Shown piece after piece: positions 28,088 to 37,033 of a stretch of 64,000 nt of DNA (position 1 is its first letter; each line of letters opens with the position of its first letter). A program made the position numbers and the translations under genes. The DNA comes from Sediminibacterium goheungense (GTDB lineage: Bacteria; Bacteroidota; Bacteroidia; Chitinophagales; Chitinophagaceae), in contig NZ_SNWP01000010.1 in NCBI RefSeq assembly GCF_004361915.1, positions 1-64,000 of the forward strand. Reading direction: 5' to 3'. The notes beneath the pieces are model-generated. The model had not been told where the DNA came from, searched no databases, and saw nothing but the letters and a program-made list of their open reading frames with translations.

Positions 28088-29299
28088 ATGATCTTACCCA
28101 AGTTTGTACATACCCGTTTATTGCATCCATTAAAACAGTTTATTCATGACAGCAGGGCCATTGGTATCATTCTGCTGACCTGTACAGCTGTTTCATTGAT
28201 AGCTGCCAATCTGGGCGACTGGGGTGAGGTTTACAGAAACATGTGGAACATTTCATTTGACGGAACCACCGGACATCATCTTCATCTTGGATTTTTATCC
28301 TTACCCAACTCCCCTCTGCTGGTCATTAATGATGCACTGATGGCATTGTTCTTTTTTCTGGCAGGCATGGAAATTAAAAGAGAACTGGTTACCGGTGAAC
28401 TTGCGTCACTTAAAAAATCAGCTTTACCGGTTGCCGGTGCCATTGGAGGCATGCTTGCTCCGGCTTTGTTATTTGGTCTTTTCAATAAAGGAACAGCTTA
28501 TATGCATGGTTGGGCAGTACCAACCGCTACAGATATTGCATTCACCTTAGGTATTGCATCTCTTTTGGGTAAACGTGTACCGGTAGCTTTAAAGATATTC
28601 CTCACAGCACTGGCAATCATTGACGATCTGGGAGCCATTGTTGTGATCGCCCTGTTTTACGGTAGTGAAATAGCAATAGGCTATCTGTTGGGTGCTATTG
28701 CAGTCGTTGGTTTGTTATGGTTCATGAACAAAAGAAAAATGACTTTTGGTATCTGGCACTGGTTATTGGGTATTGCACTCTGGTATTGTATGTTCAACTC
28801 AGGTATACACGCCACAGTTGCCGGGGTTATTTTTGCATTTATGGTTCCGGTTTCAAAACTGGAAGATTTTGAATTAAAATTTCATACTCCGGTATATTTT
28901 ATTGTGATGCCCATTTTTGCGCTGGCCAATACAGCTATTGGCTTACCTGAAAACAGTTTACATGCTTTAAACAGTAGTTTGAGTTGGGGTATTATCGTCG
29001 GACTTTGTATCGGCAAACCACTGGGTATTACGACTGCCTGTTACCTGCTTGTATCCAGAAAACTGGCTGAGCTTCCCTCCGGCACCAACTGGTATAAAAT
29101 GATCGGAGGCGGGTTGTTGGCTGGTATTGGTTTTACCATGAGTATTTTTATCTCAACCCTTGCATTTGTGAGTCCGGCCGAACAGGATATCGCAAAAATT
29201 TCTGTATTACTCGCATCATTGATTGCGATGCTGAGTGGCTATATATGGCTGAAGAAACAGAGAAACAAGGAACATGAAATAAGGAATCAGGAAGTATAA
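28088..29299 (+). CDS. nhaA: Na+/H+ antiporter NhaA
   Basis: 403 aa, ~12 TM helices. The ion-binding aspartate pair is in LAIIDDLGAIVVIALFY, and the TDIAFTLG and SIFISTLAF segments are typical. Exchanges 2 H+ for Na+ across the inner membrane. The last ~20 codons (from 29241) are the first copy of a ~100-bp direct repeat that continues past the stop; see the repeat entry. Confidence 0.94.
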   Translation: MILPKFVHTRLLHPLKQFIHDSRAIGIILLTCTAVSLIAANLGDWGEVYRNMWNISFDGTTGHHLHLGFLSLPNSPLLVINDALMALFFFLAGMEIKRELVTGELASLKKSALPVAGAIGGMLAPALLFGLFNKGTAYMHGWAVPTATDIAFTLGIASLLGKRVPVALKIFLTALAIIDDLGAIVVIALFYGSEIAIGYLLGAIAVVGLLWFMNKRKMTFGIWHWLLGIALWYCMFNSGIHATVAGVIFAFMVPVSKLEDFELKFHTPVYFIVMPIFALANTAIGLPENSLHALNSSLSWGIIVGLCIGKPLGITTACYLLVSRKLAELPSGTNWYKMIGGGLLAGIGFTMSIFISTLAFVSPAEQDIAKISVLLASLIAMLSGYIWLKKQRNKEHEIRNQEV

Positions 29300-29500
29300 A
29301 CCTGCTTTCACTTCTTACGATGAGTATTATTTATAGCTGAGGAAACAGAGGAACAGGAGAACAGAGAAATAAGGAATACGAAATATGGAATCAGGAAGTA
29401 TAAACTTGCTTTCTTTTCTTACGATGAGCACTATATATGGCTGAGGGAACAGAGGAACGGGAGAACAGAGAAATGAGGAATATGAAATAAGGAATGAGAA
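29241..29500 (+). repeat. Drifting tandem copies of the nhaA 3' end
   Basis: Three imperfect ~100-bp direct copies start at about 29241 (inside nhaA), 29331 and 29433. Each begins TATA-GGCTGA-G-AACAGAG and continues with AGGAATCAGGAAGTATAAAC..CTTGCTTTC..TTACGATGAG in copies 1 and 2. Only copy 1 is translated. Confidence 0.8.
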
Positions 29501-29542
29501 AATATCATCACTTTCTTATTCCTTATTTCATATTTCTTATTT
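29470..29542. terminator. GGAATAAG-word inverted repeat
   Basis: Arms ~29470-29501 and ~29511-29542 are complementary with three mismatches (GAAATGAGGAATATGAAATA on the left). The right arm abuts the prfB stop at 29543. Probable two-way terminator between convergent nhaA and prfB. Confidence 0.65.
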
Positions 29543-30641
29543 CTAATTTCCCTCCCCTCCTTCTTTCTCCATCATCAGATAGGCTTTGATAAAGCCATCA
29601 ATCTCGCCATCCATTACCGGGCCTACATTGCCTACTTCATAATCGGTGCGGTGATCCTTGATCATTTTATACGGATGGAAGACATAGCTTCTGATCTGAC
29701 TGCCCCATTCTATTTTTTTCTTATTGGCATTGGTTGCATTCATGGCTTCCTGGCGCTTGCGTAACTCCTCTTCATACAAACGACTTTTCAGCATTTTAAG
29801 GGCCAATTCACGGTTTTCGCCTTGTGTGCGTGCCTGCTGACATTCCACAATAAAACCACTTGGTATGTGTTTCAGCCTTACAGCCGTTTCTACTTTGTTT
29901 ACGTTTTGTCCACCACTACCTCCACTTCTGTAAAAAGCCCATTCCAGATCTCCGGGATTCACGTTGATTTCAATACTATCATCTATTAATGGATATACAA
30001 ATACAGATGCGAAAGAAGTATGTCTGCGCGCATTACTATCAAAGGGTGAAATACGAACCAGTCGATGTACACCACTTTCTGCTTTTAAAAACCCATATGC
30101 AAAATCACCATCAAATTGTAGTGTGGCACTTTTAATACCTGCACCATCACCTTCCTGGAAGTCAAGCTCTGTTACTTTCCATCCTTGCTTATCTCCATAC
30201 ATTCTGTACATACGGAGCAGCATTTCAGCCCAGTCCTGACTTTCTGTGCCACCTGCGCCGGAATTAATCTGGACAATTGCAGGCAGTTCATCTTCGGGTT
30301 TATTAAGTGTACTTTTGAATTCGGCGTCTTCGATTTGCGTTAATGCATGCTCATATGCCAGTTTGGTTTCTTCTTCTGAAGCATCGCCTCCTTTCCAGAA
30401 ATCAAACAATACAGCAAAATCTTCAACGGCTGTTTCTACCTGTTTATACAGGCGAAGCCAGTATTCATTTACTTTAATTTCTTTCATGATAGCCGTAGCA
30501 CGGGCATTATCATCCCAGAAGCCGGGTGAAAGAGAGAGTTGACGGTCGGTTTCTACTTTGTAATTTCTGTTATCGACGTCAAAGAAACCTCCTCAGGACA
30601 ACTACACGGTCCCTTAAAATTTTAATTTGTTCTGCTGTCAT
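29543..30641 (-). CDS. prfB: Peptide chain release factor 2, with +1 frameshift
   Basis: 365 aa after frameshifting. Frame 1 runs from ATG 30641 for 20 codons to an in-frame TGA (30581-30579). Frame 2 resumes with GAC at 30580-30578 and runs to 29543. The join gives ...[19 protein letters not shown]..., colinear with RF2. Recognition tripeptide SPF (RISPFD) and catalytic GGQ ([11 protein letters not shown]) are present. Releases peptides at UGA and UAA; the frameshift lets RF2 control its own level. A simple ORF call starting at 30487 misses ~50 residues. Confidence 0.95.
30578..30593 (-). promoter_or_regulatory. prfB programmed +1 frameshift site
   Basis: Minus strand AGGAGG-TTT-CTT-TGA-C: an SD-like hexamer, slippery CTT, in-frame UGA followed by C. 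Spacing equals that of the E. coli site. Slippage of CUU to UUU moves the ribosome +1. Confidence 0.93.
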
Positions 30642-30660
30642 AGTATAATCTTTGATTGCA

Positions 30661-30730
30661 TGATTTTTTGATCTTTGATTTTTTAAGATGAATCATTTAT
30701 TCAAATCAAAAAATCAAAGATCAAAAATCA
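30661..30730. repeat. GATCTTTGATT-word inverted repeat
   Basis: Arms 30661-30684 and 30708-30730, complementary apart from one extra base, around TTATTC-rich loop. Sits 9 bp from the 3' end of rnpB and is a plausible terminator for it. The same word, 20 bases or more identical, forms the repeat at 58361-58448. Confidence 0.8.
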
Positions 30731-30738
30731 AAAATAAA

Positions 30739-31119
30739 CCATAAGTCTCGTAAGCCGGATTCTGTTCCTACACCATCATTTATCTTGTCACAACATTACT
30801 GTTGTGATCTTGCTGCCTACCCTGGAACCCTCTCGCCTAAGGCGAGATCGAACGAGCCGCTCTCAAAGATTCCTATACATGGCATTACAGCACCCAAGGT
30901 TTACCCTTCCGTCCTGTTACCAGAACGGAACGTGAGCTCTTACCTCACATTTTCACCCTTACCCCATCTCGCCTGAAGCGAGACAAGACGGTTATTTTCT
31001 GTGGCACTTTCTCGCCCCCACAGTACTGTGGGGGGCCGGCTATTCACCGGTGGGTCGCCCTATGCTGTCCGGACTTTCCTCCCCCGCAATACTGTGGGGG
31101 CGATGGTTCGAACCTATGG
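30739..31119 (-). ncRNA. rnpB: RNase P RNA
   Basis: Minus strand shows the conserved core GAGGAAAGTCCGGAC near the 5' end, AGAAAGTGCCACAGAAAATA, GGGTAAGGGTGAAA, CCAGGGTAGGCAGC and the 3' AGAATCCGGCTTACGAGAC. P1 pairs CCATAGG (5' end ~31119) with TTATGG (3' end ~30739). Four hairpins are extended by palindromes: 31081-31101, 31011-31035 (perfect CCCCCACAGTACTGTGGGGG), 30966-30982 and 30832-30846 (CTCGCCTAAGGCGAG). Processes tRNA 5' ends. Boundaries are estimated from P1 pairing. Confidence 0.93.
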
Positions 31120-31160
31120 AAATACAAAGTTAACTGAAAAAAAGGAGGAGTAAAAGAATT

Positions 31161-31227
31161 CAAAAATCAAAAGGCAAAATTCAAAAAATACATCTCCTGC
31201 TTTTTGAATTTTGCCTTTTGATTTTTG
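31161..31227. terminator. 27-bp perfect inverted repeat
   Basis: Arms 31161-31187 (AAAAATCAAAAGGCAAAATT..) and 31201-31227 are exact complements with a 13-nt loop. Lies 12 bp beyond the Smr-gene stop on the minus strand and upstream of rnpB; likely the Smr terminator. Confidence 0.75.
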
Positions 31228-31238
31228 GATTTGTATCA

Positions 31239-32267
31239 TTAATACTGAAAAAAGATCTCCGTAGCCCCATAGCCAAAACGGGGATCATACTGATTAATAA
31301 AATTTTTCACCTCTCTTTTGGTTTTGAGAATATCATGTATTTCTTCCCGAAGCCTGCCTGTACCTACACCATGAATTACAATCAAAGAAGGCTGCCGGTG
31401 TGCAATCGCCAGATCGAACCATTTTTCAAATTCAGACAACTGGATACCAACGATTTCGATATTACTGAGCTTTTCATAGTTATCAGTCAGTTTTTCAATA
31501 TGAAGATCAATGACTGAGCGTGCAGGTGGCAGATGCTGACGTACTTTAGATGCATCATATATCTTATAGCCCTTACCAGATAATTTAGAGAGGTCTACAT
31601 AATCTTCTTCCACCTTGTCAGGATACACATCAAATAACTGATAGGAAATAGTAGGTTCATTGTTTTCCTTCATGGCTTCTATACGCTGAAACAGTTGCTT
31701 GGGCTTTAGTTTCAGTTGAGCCTCGAAATGAGCTGCTTTCTTTTTTTCGGGTTGGATTAATGAAAAATCAATGGAAAAAGAAGGGCTATCATTCACCGCT
31801 TCAAATGCAATATCATGCAGGTAAAAATCGTGAAAACCCTGTACCTGATTGGTTAATTCGAAATTTAATTCCTGTGCAAATAATTGCTTATATATAAACT
31901 GATAAGATTGTGGTGTTTTATTAACAAGATGCACTTTTAATACATCAACCACTTCATCATTGAAGTCGTCCAGTGAAAATTTAGGTATCAGGGATAGCCA
32001 GACACCATCTGCCACTTTAATCTGGTTGGGTTTGGGTTTCTCTTTGGGAATCTGGTCTATGTACTGCTTAGGTGCCGTCTTTTTTTCTTCTGTCTGTTTC
32101 TTTTTGGTGAACCTGTAGAAATAGGGAAAATCAATCTGATCCATGTATGCTGGAAACTTCACGCCCCTAACCTCAATCATCACCATTTTATCGTTGATGA
32201 GTTCTATGACCCTTCCCTCCTCATTGCTATGTAATACAATGATTTCGTCACCTACCTGATATTTCAT
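31239..32267 (-). CDS. DUF2027 / Smr-domain protein
   Basis: 342 aa. N-terminal beta-rich segment ~1-55 (YQVGDEIIVLHSNEEGRVIELI), a charged linker, a middle DUF2027-type domain ~85-230, and a C-terminal Smr (MutS2-like) domain ~258-342 with DLHIEKL and IHGVGTGRLREE motifs. Smr domains are nucleases or nucleic-acid binders; here the partner and substrate are unknown. Common as a single gene in Bacteroidota. Confidence 0.82.
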   Translation of the reverse strand: MKYQVGDEIIVLHSNEEGRVIELINDKMVMIEVRGVKFPAYMDQIDFPYFYRFTKKKQTEEKKTAPKQYIDQIPKEKPKPNQIKVADGVWLSLIPKFSLDDFNDEVVDVLKVHLVNKTPQSYQFIYKQLFAQELNFELTNQVQGFHDFYLHDIAFEAVNDSPSFSIDFSLIQPEKKKAAHFEAQLKLKPKQLFQRIEAMKENNEPTISYQLFDVYPDKVEEDYVDLSKLSGKGYKIYDASKVRQHLPPARSVIDLHIEKLTDNYEKLSNIEIVGIQLSEFEKWFDLAIAHRQPSLIVIHGVGTGRLREEIHDILKTKREVKNFINQYDPRFGYGATEIFFQY

Positions 32268-32333
32268 ACTGCAAAAATACGAATTAGCTTATGTAATCTC
32301 TAAACAATCGGGAATTCATAATGATCAAGAAAA

Positions 32334-32378
32334 CCACAGATACTCAGATTATATTCATCCTAATCTGTGTATCTGTGG
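32334..32378. terminator. CACAGATAC-word inverted repeat
   Basis: Arms 32334-32351 and 32361-32378 complementary with one mismatch. Shares words with the hairpin at 11615-11668. Follows the amino-acid permease stop (32407, minus strand) and so probably terminates it. Confidence 0.65.
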
Positions 32379-32406
32379 CTGATTATTCTTCCTGGATCCA
32401 ACCAGA

Positions 32407-34116
32407 CTAAGCTTTTTCAGGACTATTTAACACACTGTTTTTACGTCCATAAAAGAAATAGATCAGTAAGCCGAGTGTCATCCACATAAAAAACCAGGCC
32501 CAGCTTACAGCGGGTATTTCAATCATCAGGTATGCGCAGGTAAACACACCCATGATGGGTATAAAAGAGTAGTTACGAAGAAAGGTTAGTACACTCAGTA
32601 CAATCGCAATGATGATAAATACAATAAAAAGTATCTCCTGGTAACCTTCAGTTGAAAGGTTATTGATGGCCAGTTGTAATCTTTCTTTGGTAAGAAAAAT
32701 AAATATGAGTGTTAGTGCAGGAACAATCCATTTCCCGTTGATATACGGAAGATTAAATTTACCAGGTTCTTTTTTTACCGGTGGCAGTAACAATACGCCA
32801 CCTGATACCAGCACAAATGCAAATAAAGTTCCGATACTGGTAAGATCTGTCATAATACCTGATTCAATAAACAATGCGCCTGTTGCTACAATGATTCCTG
32901 TTACGATTGAGGCAAAAACAGGCGTATTGTATTTTGGATGGATTTTCTGGAAACGTTTGGGTAATAATCCATCGCGGCTCATGCTCATCCAGATACGGGG
33001 TTGTCCGAGTTGAAACACCAGCATTACAGATGTTGTGGCCACCACCGCACTTATCGAAACAATTTTTTCAATCCATGGCGCCCTGTTCTCAAATACAAAA
33101 GCCAGCGGATCATTCACATCTTTGAAATTGGCATAGTTTTCCATACCGGTAAGTACCAATGCAATTAATATGTACAAAACTGTACAAATCACCAGTGAAT
33201 AGATCATCCCTCTTGGCAGATCACGTTGCGGGTCTTTACATTCTTCGGCTGTGGTAGATATGGCGTCAAAGCCGATATAGGCATAAAAAACAGCAGATAC
33301 CCCTTTTAATACGCCTGTGAATCCATTAGGCATAAAAGGTCGCCAGTTATTGGTATCAACAAAGAAGGCCCCGGCAATAATTACAAAAATAATCACCGCC
33401 ACTTTGAAGATGACCATGGCATTGGCTGTTTTTTTACTCTCTTTAATACCGATAATCGTGATCCAGGTAATCAGTACCACCACCATAAAAGCGGGAAGAT
33501 TAAAAAAGATATGCTTTCCTGCAACCACTGGCGCACTGTTGTAAGCATCAATGGCAAAACGATAAGATTCCAGTTGTACAGGATCCGTAATATTACCTGC
33601 AGCCATGGCATTGGTCGCTGTGGTAAATGCATTCGAAGCAGTAAGTGGGTCTACCAGTAACCAGTCTGGCAGGTGTATATTAAAAATATGTACCAGCAGG
33701 TTATTAAAATATCCACTCCATGAAATGGCCACTACAATATTTCCAATGGCATACTCTAATATCAGAGCCCATCCAATGATCCATGCGATCAGTTCACCAA
33801 AAGTTACATAAGAGTAAGTATAAGCACTACCTGCTACAGGCACACGGCTGGCAAATTCAGCATAACAAAGTGCTGAAAATCCGCAGGTAACAGCTGTGAT
33901 GATAAAAAGTAAAGATATCCCCGGGCCTCCGTCATAAGCAGCGCCACCTATAGTAGAGAATACACCGGCACCTACTACTGCGGCAATACCCAGATAGGTA
34001 AGATCACGAACGCCTAATACCTTTTTTAAGCCTGTACCATGTCCATCTGAATGGCCTGCAGCTGCTTCCCGGGTAATTTTATCAATTGATTTTCTTCTGA
34101 AAAGAGAACCTGACAT
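32407..34116 (-). CDS. APC-family amino-acid permease
   Basis: 569 aa, about 14 TM helices. APC superfamily, closest in layout to cationic amino-acid transporters: YLGIAAVVGAGVFSTIGGAAYDGGPG in TM1 and the AFFYAYIGFDAISTTAEE-type TM6 segment (VSAVFYAYIGFDA). Loops carry no recognisable regulatory domain. Imports amino acids; specificity cannot be read from sequence. Confidence 0.88.
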   Translation of the reverse strand: MSGSLFRRKSIDKITREAAAGHSDGHGTGLKKVLGVRDLTYLGIAAVVGAGVFSTIGGAAYDGGPGISLLFIITAVTCGFSALCYAEFASRVPVAGSAYTYSYVTFGELIAWIIGWALILEYAIGNIVVAISWSGYFNNLLVHIFNIHLPDWLLVDPLTASNAFTTATNAMAAGNITDPVQLESYRFAIDAYNSAPVVAGKHIFFNLPAFMVVVLITWITIIGIKESKKTANAMVIFKVAVIIFVIIAGAFFVDTNNWRPFMPNGFTGVLKGVSAVFYAYIGFDAISTTAEECKDPQRDLPRGMIYSLVICTVLYILIALVLTGMENYANFKDVNDPLAFVFENRAPWIEKIVSISAVVATTSVMLVFQLGQPRIWMSMSRDGLLPKRFQKIHPKYNTPVFASIVTGIIVATGALFIESGIMTDLTSIGTLFAFVLVSGGVLLLPPVKKEPGKFNLPYINGKWIVPALTLIFIFLTKERLQLAINNLSTEGYQEILFIVFIIIAIVLSVLTFLRNYSFIPIMGVFTCAYLMIEIPAVSWAWFFMWMTLGLLIYFFYGRKNSVLNSPEKA

Positions 34117-34186
34117 AGGGTTGGGTTTTGGTGTTGGTTGAATCTTTGGTTATATTATTGAACAGGTACAAGATAGTCCAATCCTG

Positions 34187-35152
34187 TTAATATTCTCTTT
34201 GAATCAGGAAATTGGCAAGTTCCTGTAAGGGCTCTTTGCGTACAGATCTTACGGCAATCGCATCCAGATGAGCAAGTGCTGTCTGCAGATATTTATCCTT
34301 TAATGATTTAGCCCATTCATCGATATTACAATCACGGAATATAGCAAGTATTCTTTCTACTTTATCAGCCGGATTTTGCTGCATCAGCTTTTCCAGTTCT
34401 TTACGCTGATCAGGTGTGGCTACTTCCAATGCATGTAAAAGAAGGAATGTTTTTTTATTCTGACGGATATCGCCACCCACATCTTTACCAAATTTCTCAG
34501 GATCACCGAAAGCATCAAGGTAATCATCCTGTACCTGGAATGCGATACCCAGATTTTTACCGAAATCGTACAGGTGTCTGCAATTACCCTCACTCGCCCC
34601 GCCGATAATGGCACCCATTTCAAGACTGGCAGCCAGTAATACCGAAGTTTTCAGGCTGATCATCTGTATATAGGCATCCAGTGATACTGATTCCATTTTT
34701 TCAAAATCCATATCCAGTTGCTGTCCTTCACAAACTTCTCTTGCCGTTGTATTAAAGAGGCTGAGAATACGATGCAGATATTGCGGGTTGATTTTATTAA
34801 GGTATTCATAGGCCCTGATCAGCATTACATCACCCGCCAGTAAAGCCGTACTTTCTCCATACCTGATATGCACGGTTTCCATTCCCCTCCGCAAGGGAGC
34901 CTGATCCATGATATCATCATGTATCAACGTAAAATTATGAAACAGTTCTATGGCGGTGGCCAGTTGCCAGGTATCCGCATGTATCTCATCAAACAATTCA
35001 TTACCCATTAAACACATCACCGGACGAATACGCTTACCGCCCCAGGACAGAAAATATTCATTGGGTTCATACAGACTTGAGGGTTGTTCGGGAAAATGTC
35101 TGACTGCAAAATGATTCCCGAAATCTGTTACTAAATCTTTAAAACTGCGCAT
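34187..35152 (-). CDS. Polyprenyl (isoprenyl diphosphate) synthase
   Basis: 321 aa. Trans-type prenyl transferase with first Asp-rich motif DDIMD (79-83) and second DDYLD (209-213), plus GGKRIRP (38-44). Condenses IPP with an allylic diphosphate, for quinone or carotenoid side chains. F74 at the -5 position may limit chain length, but the product cannot be fixed from sequence. Confidence 0.88.
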   Translation of the reverse strand: MRSFKDLVTDFGNHFAVRHFPEQPSSLYEPNEYFLSWGGKRIRPVMCLMGNELFDEIHADTWQLATAIELFHNFTLIHDDIMDQAPLRRGMETVHIRYGESTALLAGDVMLIRAYEYLNKINPQYLHRILSLFNTTAREVCEGQQLDMDFEKMESVSLDAYIQMISLKTSVLLAASLEMGAIIGGASEGNCRHLYDFGKNLGIAFQVQDDYLDAFGDPEKFGKDVGGDIRQNKKTFLLLHALEVATPDQRKELEKLMQQNPADKVERILAIFRDCNIDEWAKSLKDKYLQTALAHLDAIAVRSVRKEPLQELANFLIQREY

Positions 35153-35256
35153 AATACAAACCTAAATATAAAAGCAAAAGCAACCTTAACTATTCCTTGA
35201 AGAATGTGAGGATTATTTTTGGCACGATTTTATCTAATAAGACAAAAAACACTGTT

Positions 35257-35733
35257 ATGAAAAGAATAGTTCTGTTTACCCTGATTGTTTTTACCGCTTC
35301 TGTTGCCATGGCACAGAGCACGGGTTCAACCTACAAAACCGCTTTGGGTGTGAAAGTATACCCAGGTGCTATTAGCGTGAAACATTTCGTGAAAACTAAT
35401 GCAGCCGTTGAAGGGCTTGGCTATATTTCCAATGATGGTTTTCGCCTGACAGGTCTTTATGAGTACCATGGTGATTTTACCGGTGTTGAAGGACTGAAAT
35501 GGTATGTGGGTGGTGGTGCACACTTAGGTGTTTGGAGCGATAACTGGCGCAACCGTTATCCTACCAGAAATGATGGACTTGCCATTGGTGTGGATGGGGT
35601 TTTAGGTATCGACTACAAAATAAAAGGAGCTCCCTTAAACCTTAGCTTCGACTGGCAACCCTCTTTCAACTTCATCGGCTACAACTATTTTGAAGGTGGC
35701 TGGGGAGGAATTGGAATAAGATATACTTTTTAA
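35257..35733 (+). CDS. Small outer-membrane beta-barrel protein
   Basis: 158 aa from the ATG at 35257; a TTG-started extension to 35197 is unlikely because the ATG opens a clean signal peptide (MKRIVLFTLIVFTASVAMAQ). The remainder shows alternating beta-strands (GAISVKHFVK, FRLTGLYEYHGDF, WYVGGGAHLGVW) and ends in aromatic F (GIGIRYTF), as expected for an outer-membrane barrel. Function unknown. Confidence 0.8.
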   Translation: MKRIVLFTLIVFTASVAMAQSTGSTYKTALGVKVYPGAISVKHFVKTNAAVEGLGYISNDGFRLTGLYEYHGDFTGVEGLKWYVGGGAHLGVWSDNWRNRYPTRNDGLAIGVDGVLGIDYKIKGAPLNLSFDWQPSFNFIGYNYFEGGWGGIGIRYTF

Positions 35734-35748
35734 AATAAGAAACAGAGG

Positions 35749-35805
35749 AATAAGGAATAAGAAATGAGAAAGTGCTATTTCCTTTCTCATTTCTTATTCC
35801 TTATT
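35749..35805. terminator. 24-bp perfect inverted repeat between convergent genes
   Basis: Arms 35749-35772 (AATAAGGAATAAGAAATGAG..) and 35782-35805, exact complements, 9-nt loop. The right arm ends two bases from the ftsY stop. Two-way terminator; same GGAATAAG words as at 29470. Confidence 0.8.
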
Positions 35806-35807
35806 TC

Positions 35808-36773
35808 TTATTTATCGGTTATTCTAAACAGGCTGTCTACAAACTCATGTTTATTAAAGATGATCAGGTCATCTATTTTTTCTCCTACGCCTATGTACTT
35901 TACAGGGATTTTGAACTGATTGGCAATGGCCAATACTACGCCGCCTTTTGCAGTACCGTCTAATTTAGTTATAGATAAGGCTGTTACTTCTGTAGTAGCA
36001 GTAAACTGACGGGCCTGTTCCAATGCATTTTGTCCGGTTGATCCATCTAATACCAGCATTACTTCATGAGGGGCATCCGGGATTACTTTCTGTATAACAC
36101 GTTTAATTTTACCCAGTTCATCCATTAGATGAAGCTTGTTGTGTAAACGACCTGCTGTATCAATAATTACTACATCAGCATCACGTGCTACAGCACTCTT
36201 TACCGTATCAAATGCTACGGCGCTCGGGTCTGATCCCATAGCCTGTTTTACAATGGGTACACCTACCCGTTCGCTCCAGATGGTTAGCTGATCAACCGCT
36301 GCTGCACGAAAGGTATCAGCAGCCCCAAGTATCACTTCCTTACCTGCTTTTTTATAGTTGTGTGCTAGTTTACCGATGGTAGTTGTTTTACCTACCCCAT
36401 TCACCCCTACCACTAAAATTACATAGGGCTTCTTTCCTTCGGGTATCTCAAAATCTTTGTACGAAAAATCAGGAGCCTCAACTAGCATATCCTGAATTTC
36501 CTGTTGCAGTAGCTGATTGAGTTCTGTCGTATTTACATACTTATCCTGCTTAACCCTTTTTTCAATTCTTTCGATGATGGCCAGTGTTGTATCAATACCC
36601 ACATCTGCTCCTACTAATGCTTCTTCGAGCTGATCCAGTACTTCATCATCCACAGTGCTTTTTCCAGCAATGGCCTTGGTTATTTTTGAAAGAAAACCCT
36701 CCTTGGTTTTTTGTAAACCCTGGTCCAGACTTTCCTTTTCTTTCTTCCCGAATAATTTATCAAAGAATCCCAT
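35808..36773 (-). CDS. ftsY: Signal recognition particle receptor FtsY
   Basis: 321 aa from the ATG at 36773 (MGFFDKLFGKKEK); an 11-codon upstream extension to 36806 is not family-like. NG GTPase: P-loop GVNGVGKTTT, DTAGR, TKLDG(TAKGG). The acidic A domain is very short, so the protein is near-minimal FtsY. Receives SRP-ribosome complexes at the membrane. Confidence 0.95.
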   Translation of the reverse strand: MGFFDKLFGKKEKESLDQGLQKTKEGFLSKITKAIAGKSTVDDEVLDQLEEALVGADVGIDTTLAIIERIEKRVKQDKYVNTTELNQLLQQEIQDMLVEAPDFSYKDFEIPEGKKPYVILVVGVNGVGKTTTIGKLAHNYKKAGKEVILGAADTFRAAAVDQLTIWSERVGVPIVKQAMGSDPSAVAFDTVKSAVARDADVVIIDTAGRLHNKLHLMDELGKIKRVIQKVIPDAPHEVMLVLDGSTGQNALEQARQFTATTEVTALSITKLDGTAKGGVVLAIANQFKIPVKYIGVGEKIDDLIIFNKHEFVDSLFRITDK

Positions 36774-36802
36774 AGGAGATGGTTTTATAGCTTCGATTAA
36801 AT

Positions 36803-36834
36803 ACAAAAAGCCTTCCCGTTGCAGAGAAAGCTTT
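36803..36834 (-). terminator. Hairpin after the rpmB-rpmG-DUF4295 operon
   Basis: Minus strand 11-bp stem AAAGCTTTCTC / GGGAAGGCTTT (two G-T pairs), 6-nt loop, short T run. Between DUF4295 stop and ftsY start. Confidence 0.55.
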
Positions 36835-36857
36835 TAATATGATTAGCATGAGAAAAA

Positions 36858-37031
36858 CTATTTCTCAGACATGTAATCCTTCACCTTGTCTTTGTGCACA
36901 ATTGCCTCTTTAAAGGTATATGCACCTGTTTTGGGACTGCGTACAGCCCTGATAACTTTAGTCCAGTTCTTAGCTTCAGCGGCTGCTTTCTGGTCTTTTA
37001 CTTTCGCGTTTTTGGAAGCTGCTTTTGCCAT
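36858..37031 (-). CDS. DUF4295 small basic protein
   Basis: 57 aa, MAKAASKNAKVKDQ...KDYMSEK. Very Lys/Ala-rich, no membrane segment. Matches the DUF4295 family, a Bacteroidota-restricted protein conserved directly after rpmG. Only two bases separate it from rpmG, so the three genes form one ribosomal operon. Composition and position point to a ribosome-associated role; this is inference. Confidence 0.85.
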   Translation of the reverse strand: MAKAASKNAKVKDQKAAAEAKNWTKVIRAVRSPKTGAYTFKEAIVHKDKVKDYMSEK

Positions 37032-37033
37032 GA

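Noticed and set aside
29543..30487. prfB as a 314-aa protein starting at 30487
   Set aside because: It ignores the programmed +1 frameshift and would lose the first ~50 residues of RF2.
30785..30976. Small + strand ORF
   Set aside because: Covered by RNase P RNA on the minus strand.
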